The notes under the pieces: model-generated
What the model saw: the letters and a program-made list of their open reading frames with translations, nothing else
The model's database searches: none
Told to the model about the DNA's origin: nothing
Translations under genes and position numbers: made by a program
Shown: in pieces, positions 37,869 to 49,437 of the stretch
How the letters are laid out: each line of letters opens with the position of its first letter
Position numbering within the stretch: position 1 is the first letter of the stretch
DNA from: Corydoras sp. C115
Lineage: Eukaryota; Chordata; Actinopteri; Siluriformes; Callichthyidae
NCBI GenBank assembly: GCA_019802505.1
Contig: JAFMOC010000026.1
Location: 2,109,501 to 2,173,500, forward strand
Length of the DNA: 64,000 nt
Reading direction: 5' to 3'

Positions 37869-39205
37869 TTTTTTTTAAACATTGCTTATTTTATTAGGTT
37901 TACGTAAAAATGTATAATTTAAATTTTCTAATAATACTAATAATAATTAAAATGCCCCAAATAATATGCAATGAAATTTATTTTTCATTTAATGCTGTTC
38001 CGGTGCAACAGTACATGCTAAAGTATAAGGTCTAATTTAGTACATAAGAAATTTCCATTCAGATCATGATTCAAACCTGTATCCCCAGCGGAGGGCAAAT
38101 ACGTTAACCACTAAGTTACCATGCTGCCTCAAACAAATTGAATTAATGTTAAAACAACAATATATAAATCAATCGTGAAAAAAGTGGTAGACATTGCACA
38201 GTATGTAGTCAAGAGGGCTTTTTAGACTGTCAGCATTTCAAATGCATTCCAAAGCAGCAATTGTATTAATTTTAGAAACAAAAATAAAGTATACACCTTG
38301 TAAGTAGTGCTTATATTTTGGATTATACAATTTAGTGAATTCACTTCTATATTGTGGCGTCTGATCATGTAATATTTTGTATGTTATTGTAAGTTTTTTT
38401 AATCAAAGCAAAATTTCATGTGATGATTAATTAGAGCAATCTGTCAAAAAAAGTATTTAAATTGTATTGCATTCCTAACTTCCCATCTTTCTTTCAACAT
38501 GCTTACAAAATAAAATGTATCTTCTTTATGAAAAAATCTTTCACTCTTTCTTTGAAGGCTGTTGGGACTCGTACAGCTTGTTGAATAGTTCTCTATTCTA
38601 ATTACAATACTCAACTGACTTTTATTGTTTTTATTCCTGTAAGTGCAGCGGGGCTTCCCTTCTTTTTAAAAGAATCTCTTAATAGCACTTTCTCAACACA
38701 ACTCTCTCTCTCTTGGCTGGCCTCCTGGCTGCCACTTTGAGGTCTATGTGGTTCAGGAGATGAAGTGAAAGGAAAAAGCTCTTTGCGGCTTTGCTGATAT
38801 CTTATTAACCAAAGTGAGATGATGTCAATAGCGCAAGTGCCTCTTCTTTTTTTCATATCTCCCCCAACTCATTGTAGTGCATACTAGAAGTAAACACCTA
38901 GACTCTCTCTTTCCCAGTCTATCTGTGCTGACTATAATAAAGTGAAAAGGTGAAAGGTGCATTGATATGGCAAAAGGGTTTAAATTTGGCCTGACATTGA
39001 AATTGACAAGCTTAAGTAGAGTCAGTGTGTGGTTGATCAGGTGCATAATACATCAAATCATTTACATAGTGCTGGGTAAGGAGGCTTTTTATGGCTGATT
39101 AAGCCACAGCTCTTCACCAGTGATTACATTTTTATGTATAATTGCCCCATTTTCAGAGGCTTTTATTTCTAAGCAGCTTCTGATGAAACATGACACTTAG
39201 CAAAC
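36900..39205. other. kcnb2 intron, mostly unrecognised
   Basis: Includes a short (TA)n tract at 37836-37864 and a fragment at about 38065-38130 (minus strand) that matches the head of a SINE-like repeat (GTTAACCACTAAGTTACC). The rest shows nothing. Confidence 0.45.
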
Positions 39206-39208
39206 TAG

Positions 39209-39621
39209 TAGGGGTGCGAATCTCTCAGTGTCTGGCAATTCGATTCGATTCCAATTTTTGAGGTCACGATTTGATTCAGAATCGATTTTCGAATTGAATT
39301 TTTTCAGTTCAAAGTTTTAAATTTTGTTTAAATTATGTGATTGACAAGATGAAACAACAATGTAATCAAATAGCACAATTATTTAAAAGGTTCCTTCCTG
39401 TATCAAATATTTTTCCATCATTTTATATTTATACAAAAATAGGATTGTGCTAAATTAAAATGAGCAGTATAAGGTTCGCTTAGCTGCCTAGCTCTTTCTT
39501 ACATAAAAAAACATCTAATAAATGAACAAATAATTCATAATTTATTAATACAAAAGTTTACTATAGTGCATTAACCTTTAATCGAAACTAAAATACAGAC
39601 TTTACAGTCATAGTGCATTTA
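39209..39621 (+). repeat. fragment of an older DNA transposon, host of the Tc1 insertion
   Basis: Begins TAGGGGTGCGAATCTCTCAG and continues with repeated TTCGATT and AATCGATT motifs, as in a common fish DNA-transposon terminus known from memory. Only one end is visible. The Tc1 element at 39622 lies in or directly beside it. Confidence 0.45.
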
Positions 39622-39835
39622 CAGTGGGTTGCAAAAGTATTCATACCCCTTGAACTTTTTCCATATTTTGTCACATTACAACCACAAACATAAATATATT
39701 TCACTGGAATTTAATGTGAAGGACCAACACAAAGTGGTATACAATTGTGAAGTGGAAGGAAAATTATACATGAATCAACATTTTTTTTACAAATAAAAAA
39801 CTGAAAAGTGCGACGTGCAAAAGTATTCAGCCCCC
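39622..39835 (+). repeat. Tc1 left inverted repeat
   Basis: Outer motif GCAAAAGTATTCATACCCC near 39631 and inner motif GCAAAAGTATTCAGCCCCC near 39817, the two direct repeats of the left end. Confidence 0.9.
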
Positions 39836-39993
39836 TTTTCCCTGAGTGCAACCAATTGCATTCAGAAGTTGCCTGATGAGTGCTAATGACTCAAAAGGGT
39901 CCTCCTGTGTGTAATCTAATCTCAGTACAAATACAGCTGCTCCGTGACGGCCTCAGATGTTGGTTAAGAGAATATTGGGGAGCAAACAGCATC

Positions 39994-41013
39994 ATGAAGT
40001 CCAAAGAACACACCAGACAGGTTAGGAATATGGTTTTGGAGAAGTTTAAAGCAGGCTTAGGTTATAAAAAGATTTCCAAAGCTTTGAACATCTCACGGAG
40101 CACTGTTCAATCCATCATCCGGAAATGGAAAGAGTATGGCACCACAGTAAACCTGCCAAGACAAGGCCGTCCACCTAAACTTACAGGCCGAACAAGGAGA
40201 TCACTGATCAGAGAGGCAGCCAAGAGGCCCATGGTGACTCTGGATGAAATGCAGAGAGCCACAGCTCAGGTGGGGGAAACTGTCCACAGGACAACAATTA
40301 GTCGTGCACTACACAAATGTGGTCTTTATGGAAGAGTGGCAAGGAGAAAGCCATTGTTAAAAGAAAACCATAAGAAGTCCCGTTTGCAGTTTGCCAGAAG
40401 CCATGTTGAGGACACAGCAAACATGTGGAAGAAGGTGCTTTGGTCAGACGAGACCAAAATTGAACTTTTTGGCCACAATGCAAAACGCTATGTGTGGCGG
40501 AGAAATAACACTGCACATCACTCTGAAAACACCATCCCCACTGTCAAATATGGTGGTGGCAGCATCATGCTCTGGGGGTGCTTCTCTTCAGCAGGGACCG
40601 GGAAGTTGGTCAAAGTTGATGGGAAGATGGATGGAGCCAAATACAGGGCAATCTTGGAAGAAAACCTGTTGGAGTCAGCAAAAGATTTGAGACTGGGGCG
40701 GAGGTTCACCTTCCAGCAGGATAACGACCCTAAACATAAAGCCAGAGCTACAATGGAGTGGTTTAAAAAAAAGAATATTCATGTGTTAGAATGGCCCAGT
40801 CAAAGTCCAGACCTAAACCCAATTGAGAATTTGTGGTAAGATCTCAAAACTGCTGTTCACAAACGCTCTCCATCCAATCTGACTGAGCTTGAGCTGTTTT
40901 GCAAGGAGGAATGGGCAAGAATTTCAGTCACTAGATGTGCAAAGCTGGTGGAGACATACCCTAAAAGACTTGCAGCTGTAATTGCAGCAAAAGGTGGCTC
41001 CACAAAGTATTGA
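39994..41013 (+). pseudogene. Tc1 transposase gene with a single nonsense codon
   Basis: The frame runs 339 codons from ATG at 39994 (MKSKEHTRQV) to TGA at 41011-41013, the usual Tc1 transposase length, with one in-frame TAA at codon 282 (40837-40839) and no frameshift. It contains a paired-like helix-turn-helix region (IRKWKEYGT, then LPRQGRPPKL), a GGGSIMLWGCFS motif, and the catalytic triad D152 (LWSDETK), D243 (QQDNDPKH) and E278 (NPIENLW) with 34 residues between the last two (DD34E). The stop lies four codons after the last catalytic residue and removes the C-terminal 58 residues, so activity is doubtful. An apparent N-terminal extension from 39880 is not part of the gene. Confidence 0.93.
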
Positions 41014-41018
41014 CTCAG

Positions 41019-41231
41019 GGGGGCTGAATACTTTTGCACGTCGCACTTTTCAGTTTTTTATTTGTAAAAAAAATGTTGATTCATGTATAATTTTCCTTCC
41101 ACTTCACAATTGTATACCACTTTGTGTTGGTCTTTCACATTAAATTCCAGTGAAATATATTTATGTTTGTGGTTGTAATGTGACAAAATATGGAAAAGTT
41201 CAAGGGGTATGAATACTTTTGCAACCCACTG
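41019..41231 (-). repeat. Tc1 right inverted repeat
   Basis: Reverse complement of the left repeat with few mismatches, from GGGGGCTGAATACTTTTGC to CAACCCACTG, adjacent to the TA target duplicate. Confidence 0.9.
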
Positions 41232-41233
41232 TA

Positions 41234-42472
41234 TATAGTGCATTTATACAGAACATAAAATGCTTGATGTTCATGGGATGAGGTTTGAAAATGGTTACAT
41301 GAACAGACAGCAGATAGGAACCAAGAAAAACTACACATCCAAACTTTAAACATGACTTTGTAGAAGCAATTAGACCGTACTCTTATATTAATATTCACTT
41401 ATATGCTTACCAGCTCTATTTAATTTCTGACAATGGAAATGTAACTTACTCAGTTGTTTATGACCAAAATTAAAATAACCATTACTTTTTGCATAACCAT
41501 GACTGCATAACCATGACTTTTTGCTGTTTGCATCATTCCCTGCAAAGAAAATGTGAGTAGGCAAATGTTATATGTGTGAAAGTCCAAGCATGGAAAACAC
41601 TTGCTTCCGAATCTACAGGCATTACTCAGAGTTAATGTTTTTATACATCAATAAAAGACTACAGAGATTGTGAAAAGGAAAAACTTTTTTTGAATATTCC
41701 TTACAGACAGGAACAGTGGCTACACTGACCACACAACCTAAGCTAAGATGGACAGGTACAGAAGTCACACATTATAACTGGAAGGTGTATGCAGAGGTCA
41801 CACATTTAGTGAGATTAATAATTTTAAAGACCAGAGCCTCTTTTGATGTGACTGAAAGGTACAGTTGCTAGATTTGTTTTAACTATGACTGACAGGTATA
41901 AAGACACACACATATGACCTCCAGATGTTATCCAGGTAAAAAGTTGTAAGAATGGTACAAATATAGCAAATAATAGGACATTCAAGCCCTTCAAAAATTG
42001 TGTGCCTTGAAATTGTAAAGATGACCTTTTTAGCTGACCTTTTCATTTAAACATATATTTTACTTAAGAAATTACAATTCTTTCTGGTTTAGTGCTGTAA
42101 GACATCTCACTGTAAATCTGGAACCACCTGCTTAAGGGGAAAATAATATTGACATCTAGCCCTGCCTTTGTATATTTCACACACATGTGTGTGAGTATCC
42201 CCCTTTGAACAGGCTGTATAAAAGAGGCTACTAATACATTCTCTACTATACTAAAAAGCTGGAGTATGTTGAGCAAAGCATGACACAAACATTTAAAGGC
42301 ATAGTCACATATAATTTGGAATTTGCTTAAGAACTTTGTTGTTGCTCTGCCTTACACTTGTATAAAAAGTGTCTAATGGTCATTAACATCAAAGGTTCCT
42401 GAATTGCATTGTTTATTGCAAAATAAATTTTATTTTATTCCCACTCTCGATATTTTATATTTTATATTTTTT
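41234..42472. other. kcnb2 intron after the Tc1 element
   Basis: AT-rich. The first tens of bases (TATAGTGCATTTATACAG) continue the tandem-like host sequence found left of the Tc1 element. Nothing else is recognised. Confidence 0.5.
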
Positions 42473-42697
42473 GTTCTCCGGTTTCCTCCCACAGTCCAAA
42501 AACATGGATCAAGTCTATTGAATTCTCCCAATTGCCCCATATAGAGAGTGTCTGTGTGAGCGAGTGTGTGCCCAGCGATGGATTGGCGCCCTGTCCTGGG
42601 TCTGCCCAGTGCCCGAAACGTTCTCCCCTGGATGGGCATGGGGAACCCCACCGCGACCCTAATAGAGAATAAAGCGGGAGATGATGGATGGATGGAT
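42473..42697 (+). repeat. tRNA-derived SINE, 5' truncated
   Basis: Starts within the body (GTTCTCCGGTTTCCTCCC) and ends in a (GGAT)n tail. No exact target-site duplication seen. Confidence 0.88.
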
Positions 42698-43227
42698 TAT
42701 TTAATATTGAAGCTATCCAAAGCGTTTGCACATTAACAACACAGTATTACCATCTCTTTATCTCTGTTTGCCATCCTATTACCATAAAAACCCTAGAACT
42801 CTGTGTAGTGGTAGTGAAAATGTGCAGAGAATCAGATGGTCAGTAGTTTCATAGTTATATACATACAACTAGCAATAAAATGCCTTTGACTGTCTTATCA
42901 TATTTAGAGCAATATACAAAAAAGACAGAAGTTAACATGAACACAGTAGGATAGTACAAATAAACTAAAAATAATTGTTTATTAATCAAATAAGCAGTAA
43001 ATGTAGATAGTAGATTGTTGTATTTTAAAAAAACTGGAAACGAAGTATTGTGTTTAAAGCATTGTGATATTGATATCTCAATTTTTTTCTATCCCATGGA
43101 TACCATAAAACCTGTTAAAACAGTTTACCGAGAGACAGGACCGTGACAACTTGTTAAACCAATTAAATCCTAAACTGTTATAATTATCAACTTTAATAAT
43201 TATTATTTATGTTATTTATTAGATTTA

Positions 43228-43449
43228 GGGTGGTAAAGTGGCTTAGTGGTTAGCACGTTCGCCTCTCAGCGCTAGGGATTCCCGGTTCGAATTCCAATCT
43301 GGGTGGAGGTTCTATGTTGTCCGCGTGGGTTTTCGCCGGGTTCTCCGGTTTCCTCCCACAGTGCAAAAACATGGATCAAGGTCCCCTGGATGGGCATGGG
43401 CAACCCCTCCGCAACCCTAGTAGAGGATAAAGAAGAAGATAATGGATGG
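43228..43449 (+). repeat. tRNA-derived SINE with internal deletion
   Basis: Intact B box (GGTTCGAATTCC with one change), then a jump from ATGGATCAAGG to TCCCCTGGATGGGC that removes the central body. Flanked by ATTTATTAGATTTA (43214-43227) and ATTTATTAAATTTA (43450-43463), a 14-bp duplication with one mismatch. Confidence 0.92.
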
Positions 43450-43794
43450 ATTTATTAAATTTAAAAATCTAGCACCACATGATATGACAGTTCCAGGTTC
43501 AGTTTCTGAGCGAATGGCTAGGGTTCTTTTCTTGTGAAGCATGGTTTTCTTTCACAGTTCAAAAACAGACGAGCCAGACGAGTCAGTTAAAGTACAGTAT
43601 TAACTGTGTAAATTTGTTTTACACTGAATGTTTTCCTGCTAAGTTACACTATAATATAAACATTAATAATTAATAAATAATGAATTAATAATTATGTAAT
43701 GAGACTTCACACAATTATTCACCTGTAATATTATGAAAACATTTTAAAAACTGACCCATTGCTTTTGAGACCCACTGCACACAAACTGAGGAAA

Positions 43795-43930
43795 AGTTCT
43801 TGTAAGATAGGCCTGCACAGTGCCCTGACCTCAAACTCACATCAAACATCTATTAGATTAATTGGATTTAAATGTCAGACAGAATGTCCAGTCCAATACC
43901 AGGACCTGAGCTTTAAATTACTAGAGATCA
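43795..43930 (+). pseudogene. possible Tc1-like fossil fragment
   Basis: The sequence CCCTGACCTCAAACTCACAT followed by CAAACATCTATTAGATTAAT resembles the coding segment for PDLNPIKHLWDELE of another Tc1-like family. It is too decayed to confirm. Confidence 0.35.
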
Positions 43931-43989
43931 GACATCCAAACACATAAGACATTAGACATACCAGACATCTCCCCACACAAAAACCCTCC

Positions 43990-44018
43990 AACACACACAC
44001 ACACACACACACACACAC
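43990..44018. repeat. (CA)n microsatellite, short
   Basis: About 29 bp of CA. Confidence 0.9.
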
Positions 44019-44364
44019 CAAAAAATTTAAGACAGTCTTGGTGTGTGGTGAGAAATGCCTATTGTACATCATTGTACATTTTTCTGCTATAAGGACAATA
44101 ACAGTTTTTTTAATTAATAAATTTCTGTAAACCCCATGTTTAAACAAATAAAATGTATTAAAAATGATCAAAGCTTTAATGGCTAAGTTATCTGAATAAT
44201 ATTTTTCTTAAAAACATTTACTTTATTCATAATTTGCTTAATTTACACATCCTCTGTTTCTTAAAGAACTCTTACATGCCAAATTTTCACATTTTACTAA
44301 AATAATCAATAAGCTATACTAAAGTTATATTTATTACAATGTGGCTGAGATATGCCATATATGA

Positions 44365-44922
44365 GCTGCACAGTGGCATAGTGGTTAACACATCTGCTAG
44401 GGAACCAGGTTTAAATTCCGATCTTGTTGGAGTTTACATGTTCTCCCCATGTCTGTGTGTTGTTCTCCATGCACTCCGGTTTCCATTTACGGTCCAAATA
44501 CATGGATTTGGGATGAATTAGATTTTCTAAATTGTCCCTATATAGTGTGTGATTGTGTATGTGAGTGAATGAGTGTGCACAGTGATGGATTGGCCCTGTC
44601 CTGAGTGATTCTGCCCAGTGCCTGAAACATTCTCTCCATGATGAGCATGTACGGTGGCCGAGAAGTGCAAAACAAATTAACAAACGCAGATACAACATTT
44701 GCAAACACTGAAACAACATTTACAAATGCCGAGACAACATTTACAAACGGCGAGACAACATTTACAAATGTCGAGAAACATTTACAAATGCTGTAAATGT
44801 TTGTCTCGGTGTTTGTAAATGTTGTATCCGTATTTGATTATTTGTTTTGCACTTCTCTGCCACCGTAGGCATGGGGACCCCCAACCCCACGACCGTAGAG
44901 AAGGATTAAGTTGAAGATAATG
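44365..44922 (+). repeat. old SINE copy interrupted by a foldback element
   Basis: Diverged copy (44365-44649 and 44868-44922) with recognisable head GCACAGTGGCATAGTGGTTA, body and 3' part (GGCATGGGGACCCC). The 3' third is separated from the rest by a 218-bp inverted-repeat element. Confidence 0.75.
44650..44867. mobile_element. foldback MITE-like element inserted in a SINE
   Basis: 218 bp with terminal inverted repeats of about 28 bp: TACGGTGGCCGAGAAGTGC at the left and its near-complement GCACTTCTCTGCCACCGTA at the right. The interior repeats an approximately 20-bp unit containing ACATTTACAAA and CGAGA several times, and then inverts, so most of the element could fold back. GCATG occurs on both sides (44645-44649 and 44869-44873), a possible 5-6 bp target duplication. 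No coding capacity; superfamily not assigned. Confidence 0.75.
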
Positions 44923-45264
44923 TGATTAGATGTTTTATCACATTCATGAATTGTTATTTGCAGATTATTTTGTGAAGCTTAACCCCATCTAAGTCAAATG
45001 TGGCAACATGAAAAAGTAGCTTAAAAACATTTTGTGAGAACAAAGACAAAGAAGTCATTATGAAACAATTCAAAGTCACAGCACTAGTAAAGTCAAAGCT
45101 CTGCTCATCTAACAAACAGCAGCTAGGATGTGGACACAGAGAAGCCCAAATCACCTAGAAGTATTTTTTACACCATATCTAGCTTTTATTTTACTTTCAA
45201 GTATATTTTACTGATGGTGTAGTAAATGTACAGATTAAAATAGTTTCAGATGACAGAATAATTG

Positions 45265-45296
<32 letters not shown>

Positions 45297-47516
45297 TAGA
45301 TATATATATATTATATATAAGAGAAAAGAGAGAGAGAGAACACTTAGAAGAGAGAGAGAGAGAGAGAGAGAGAATAACAGAGAGAGAGAGGAGAGAAAAG
45401 AGAGAAAATATTGCATTAAACATTAAACCTTGACCCCCCAAAAAAATTCATTTTATGACACTTAGAACATTTTAGACTATTGTCTGGCTTGCAAAAATAA
45501 AGGCACAATGAAGGTAATAATGTCTACATCATATATTTGTATTGTTTTCTAGGGAGAGAAAAGTGGAAGGTGCAATTCATCAATCTGATTGTGCTTAACA
45601 TTGACCCATTGCTTTTAATTCATTTTCATGCCATGCCATTTATAGTGACTATTGGCTAATTTAACTAATTTAACTTATACATTCATATATTACTTCTGAA
45701 AAATTATTTCAGGCTAGAATTTCTGACAGTGTAAGTAAATTACTTGCAAACTATTTTTCATTTATATTCAAATATTTTTTTATTTGCAAAATTCAAATTA
45801 AAGTCAGTAATGGCATGGTGACTGAATGGTTGGAACTCAACAATGGTTGATATTTGGGTAGGGCGGACAAAGTTTCTCTATGGACTTTTTATGTCGTGTG
45901 TGTTTTCTCCCAAACTCAAAAACACGAGTGTAAGTTTGCGATCTGAAATTTCACCAGCTGTATATGTGAGTGTGGTTGTTTGTACTGCACATCTGGCCTT
46001 GCAATAAACAATTTTTACCATCTTTAAACTTATGCAGAGCTAGAATTTAGGTTAAGCATATTAAAACTGAATTGTTGTGATTTCAGTCCACGTTTTATCT
46101 TTCAGTATGGTAATGGTAATTTATGGCAATGATGGAAAAGTTTATTTACCTGTAGAGAAAGTATTAACTTTAATATTTTTTTAAAGTCCATACAGGAATA
46201 AATGTACACAAAAAGGTACATACGACTACTGTATAAACACACTCACAACACACATAAGGAGATCAACATCATTACTATTATGTCCTATATAATTCGAAGC
46301 CGTGTGAATTTTTCAAGAGTTTCTTAAGATCAGGTTAACACAAGATGGAATTATTATGCGATGCTGAACAACCTTACATGTATGTGCCACTTTCACAATT
46401 TTCAGCATTAATATGGAGTAGCACAATGTAATTCAATCAAGGCACTGCCTTTGTTCGAAGTAGCTGGACATGTTTACAGGGTAATTCCTCAAGGAATTTG
46501 TCCCAAAAAGCCCAAACTCAATGGCACAGTCCCTAACCATGGCAAAAAGCTTTGAGCCCGAGTGGGCAAGGCAGCTGGTGTTAATTGTATGCACTTTTGT
46601 TGTCATGTCATGCTAATAACACACAACTTGGCCGATCACAAGCATCATTAGGCTGCAGGGCGTTTCAGGTCTCATCTGGTCCCAGCTAGTTTACCGTGAG
46701 AGTGGCCATGTGCAAAACAACGAAAACCTTGCAAAACAATGAAAAAAAGCCTTTTAGTGGAGATTTTGGTGAATTATAAAAATAACTTGCATTTACAGAC
46801 TTCAAGAACATAAATTTGATCTGAAACATTTTTTCTTCATCATAGTCCACCTAAAACCTATTTAGTTGCAGTGTATTGACAGTATATAGAACATTTTGCA
46901 GAGGTTTGGTAATAAGTTAACACATTCACTGTGGAGAACATATTTAAATATAGTTTCTGCAAATGGGTAACATGGGGGCACTATAAATGGGGCGTTAAAC
47001 ATGAAGAAGTTTTTATGTGTAATTAATAGGCAGGTAAGGTTCTTTCTGTGTAGAGTTTACATGTTTTGCCTATTGATTTCCTCTGGGACGCTTATTTTAT
47101 CTTTAGTCTAAAACATATAGTAGGTACATTATGAAAGTAGGTAAATTATTGGAAAGTAGCTAAATTGCCCCGTGTGTAAAAATCTGAGGGCACTTTTAGC
47201 GATCATTAGTGAGCCCTCAGTCATGCATCACAGCTTGTTTTTGGGCATGTCAGAGTGTCTTTGCTATCATAACAATGGGAACATTATGCCTTGTGTGGTG
47301 CAAAAAGTGCAAAAAGCATGTTCTAATTCTCTTAATTATTCATGGTTCAATAAAACAATTAGTGTGTCACTTGCTATTCCTTTTAACATCAGGTGCCGTC
47401 TGACTTTGAAAGATTGCCACCATGACATATTCCATTTTACTGTGAATTGAGAATGCACAGTATAGCCAGTGTAGACACACTGTATATGGATTCAGTAGTG
47501 TTCAACAGTTACATAT
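44923..47516. other. kcnb2 intron, mixed
   Basis: Contains a TA/GA compound microsatellite (45265-45410), a decayed SINE-like head near 45806-45940, and a less AT-rich stretch at 46380-46700 that could hold a conserved non-coding element. Otherwise nothing is recognised. Confidence 0.45.
45265..45410. repeat. (TA)n/(GA)n compound microsatellite, imperfect
   Basis: TA tract, then interspersed GATA and AGAG runs with interruptions. Confidence 0.9.
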
Positions 47517-47539
47517 TTAATATTTTACGGGGTTCGGTA

Positions 47540-47820
47540 ACAATGAGCATGCGCCTTTTTTTGAAAATTCGCTGGCAAGATAGCGATAAAGGCCTGACTG
47601 TTGACATCTGCATAGGTTGTTTCCAGCCAGTGGGGCACCTGTGTTTTCCATGTAAAAAATAGCAATACGCCAGAAATTTATCTGAACACAACTCATTTTG
47701 AAAACACCACGTGCATCAGTGTAGATATATTCGCAATCACTGTTGCTATTTAAACAACACAGATGGAAGGCTTGAAAATCAATTGTTGGCGGGGTGTAAG
47801 ATAACAATTAGCATCGCGAT
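47540..47820 (-). repeat. old DNA-transposon remnant, same family as at 9.1-9.7 kb
   Basis: On the minus strand it begins ATCTTACACCCCGCCAACAA and aligns over more than 100 bp with 9285-9425. The 55.1 kb copy shares the same terminal motif. No coding capacity. Confidence 0.5.
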
Positions 47821-47928
47821 ATGCTTTGAGGTGGGTGTAAGTCTGATAGACTGGTCAATTAATTAATTGGTAAATTACAAATGTTTTGTAACCTGAACAA
47901 TTGAAATTTGTTTGAATGAATTTAACTT

Positions 47929-48216
47929 GGGCGGCACGGTGACTTAGTGGTTAGCATGTTCGCATCTCAGCACTAAGGATTCCCGGTTCCTCCCACAGTC
48001 CAAAAACATGGATCAAGGTCAATTGAATTCTCCAAATTGCCCCATATAGAGTGTGTTTGTGTGCATGTCTGTGTGAGTGAGTGTGTGCCCAGTGATATAT
48101 TGGCACCCTGTACAGGGTGTATCTGCCCAGCGCCCGAGACATTCTCTCCTGAATGGGCATAGGGAAACCTCCCGCGACCCTAATAGAGGATAAAGTGGAA
48201 GATGATGGATGGATGG
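47929..48216 (+). repeat. tRNA-derived SINE with internal deletion
   Basis: Head and A box present, then a jump from TTCCCGGTT to CCTCCCACAG, which removes the B-box region between two CCGGTT sites. (GGAT)n tail. Flanked by an exact 13-bp duplication ATGAATTTAACTT ending at 47928 and 48229. Confidence 0.92.
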
Positions 48217-48229
48217 ATGAATTTAACTT

Positions 48230-49368
48230 ATTAATAACTTATTAATGTTCAACATATTAATAGATTATATTTATTACCAAATATTAAATGTGCCATTGCA
48301 TTTGTACACATTGCAGTTCATGTTTTGTGTTTGCAAATGAAATCATGTAATTTAGTAGTAACAGCATTAAATTGTGCACCAGTGCTTTGAATATTTTTTT
48401 TTATTGATGAAACAATATCATTCATTATGCCATATCATTTTATTATATATATTTTTTTTTTACCTATTATTAGGTTACTTTGTTTGTATGGTGGATACCA
48501 TGTGTGCCAAGACCCATGTGCAGTAGTGGAGTTAAGAATAGGTGGTTGGTGGTTGGACAGCATGATTATTACCCTGTTCACTGTGTTTATAACAGAATGC
48601 TCTTTGTGCAGTGAGAGTAAGTGTGGTAAGAGAGGAGCTGTGAGCTGGATTGTCTGTAAATCACCGCTAGTCATCAGGGCCACATTTATTGACTAATCAC
48701 TGTAATCAAACTCTAGTCACACACATACACACACAAACTGAGGCACACTTCCTGCCTCCCACGCACATTCAAAACGCACTGCTTACAAAACACCAAAGGA
48801 AATACGCATGTTGGACCCTGCTGTGCTATAATTTCACACCATTTAAACACCACAATAATATATCTTTTTATATTTAATACTTCTGTAGATTAGTTTTAAA
48901 CTCACAGTTTACATACACATTAACTAACTTATAAAACAATACATGCATCTTACAATCCAAAATGCAGCCAGATAAATACCCTGGTGGTTGGTACTGCTGA
49001 GACTCAAACATATGTCTTAAACATAACGATGAACAAAGCTGAAACCCATATTTCTGATTTTAAAGATTCATTCAGAATTTTTTCACAGACTGCTTAACAT
49101 GTAGGTAAGCTTAATGTTGTCGTCAGTTTGCATAACAGGTCCATGGTTCTTTGGGGACAACTAAATAAGGGCTATGCTATGTTGGGTCATTCAGTCCAGT
49201 CATTGAGTGGTTTCCCCTTGCTTGGTAGATGAGCTTTTAGCTTATAATTGCTTATAAAATAGGATGAAGGGAATTTAAAATGTCTAGATTGTTGGAAGAA
49301 AAAAAAAGTATGAGTATGCGAACACATTGTCACAATAAAGGTAAAAATTTTAAATATAAAAATGTAAA

Positions 49369-49437
<69 letters not shown>

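Larger units (their letters stand above)
39622..41231 (+). mobile_element. Tc1/mariner element of the IR/DR type, nearly complete
   Basis: 1,610 bp, flanked by TA at 39620-39621 and 41232-41233. The terminal inverted repeats are about 213 bp (39622-39835 and about 41019-41231), starting CAGTGGGTTGCAAAAGTATT. Each repeat carries the GCAAAAGTATTCA motif twice, at its outer and inner end, the IR/DR layout in which transposase binds two sites per end, as in salmonid-type Tc1 elements. The two repeats are very similar, so the insertion is young. The single gene inside is a transposase with one premature stop. Confidence 0.95.

Noticed and set aside
39880..39993. N-terminal extension of the Tc1 transposase frame
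   Set aside because: The family protein starts at MKSKEH (39994); the upstream codons are leader sequence between the left repeat and the gene.
48427..48696. Plus-strand open frame of 89 codons
   Set aside because: No motif, AT-rich start, and an overlapping antisense frame of equal length.
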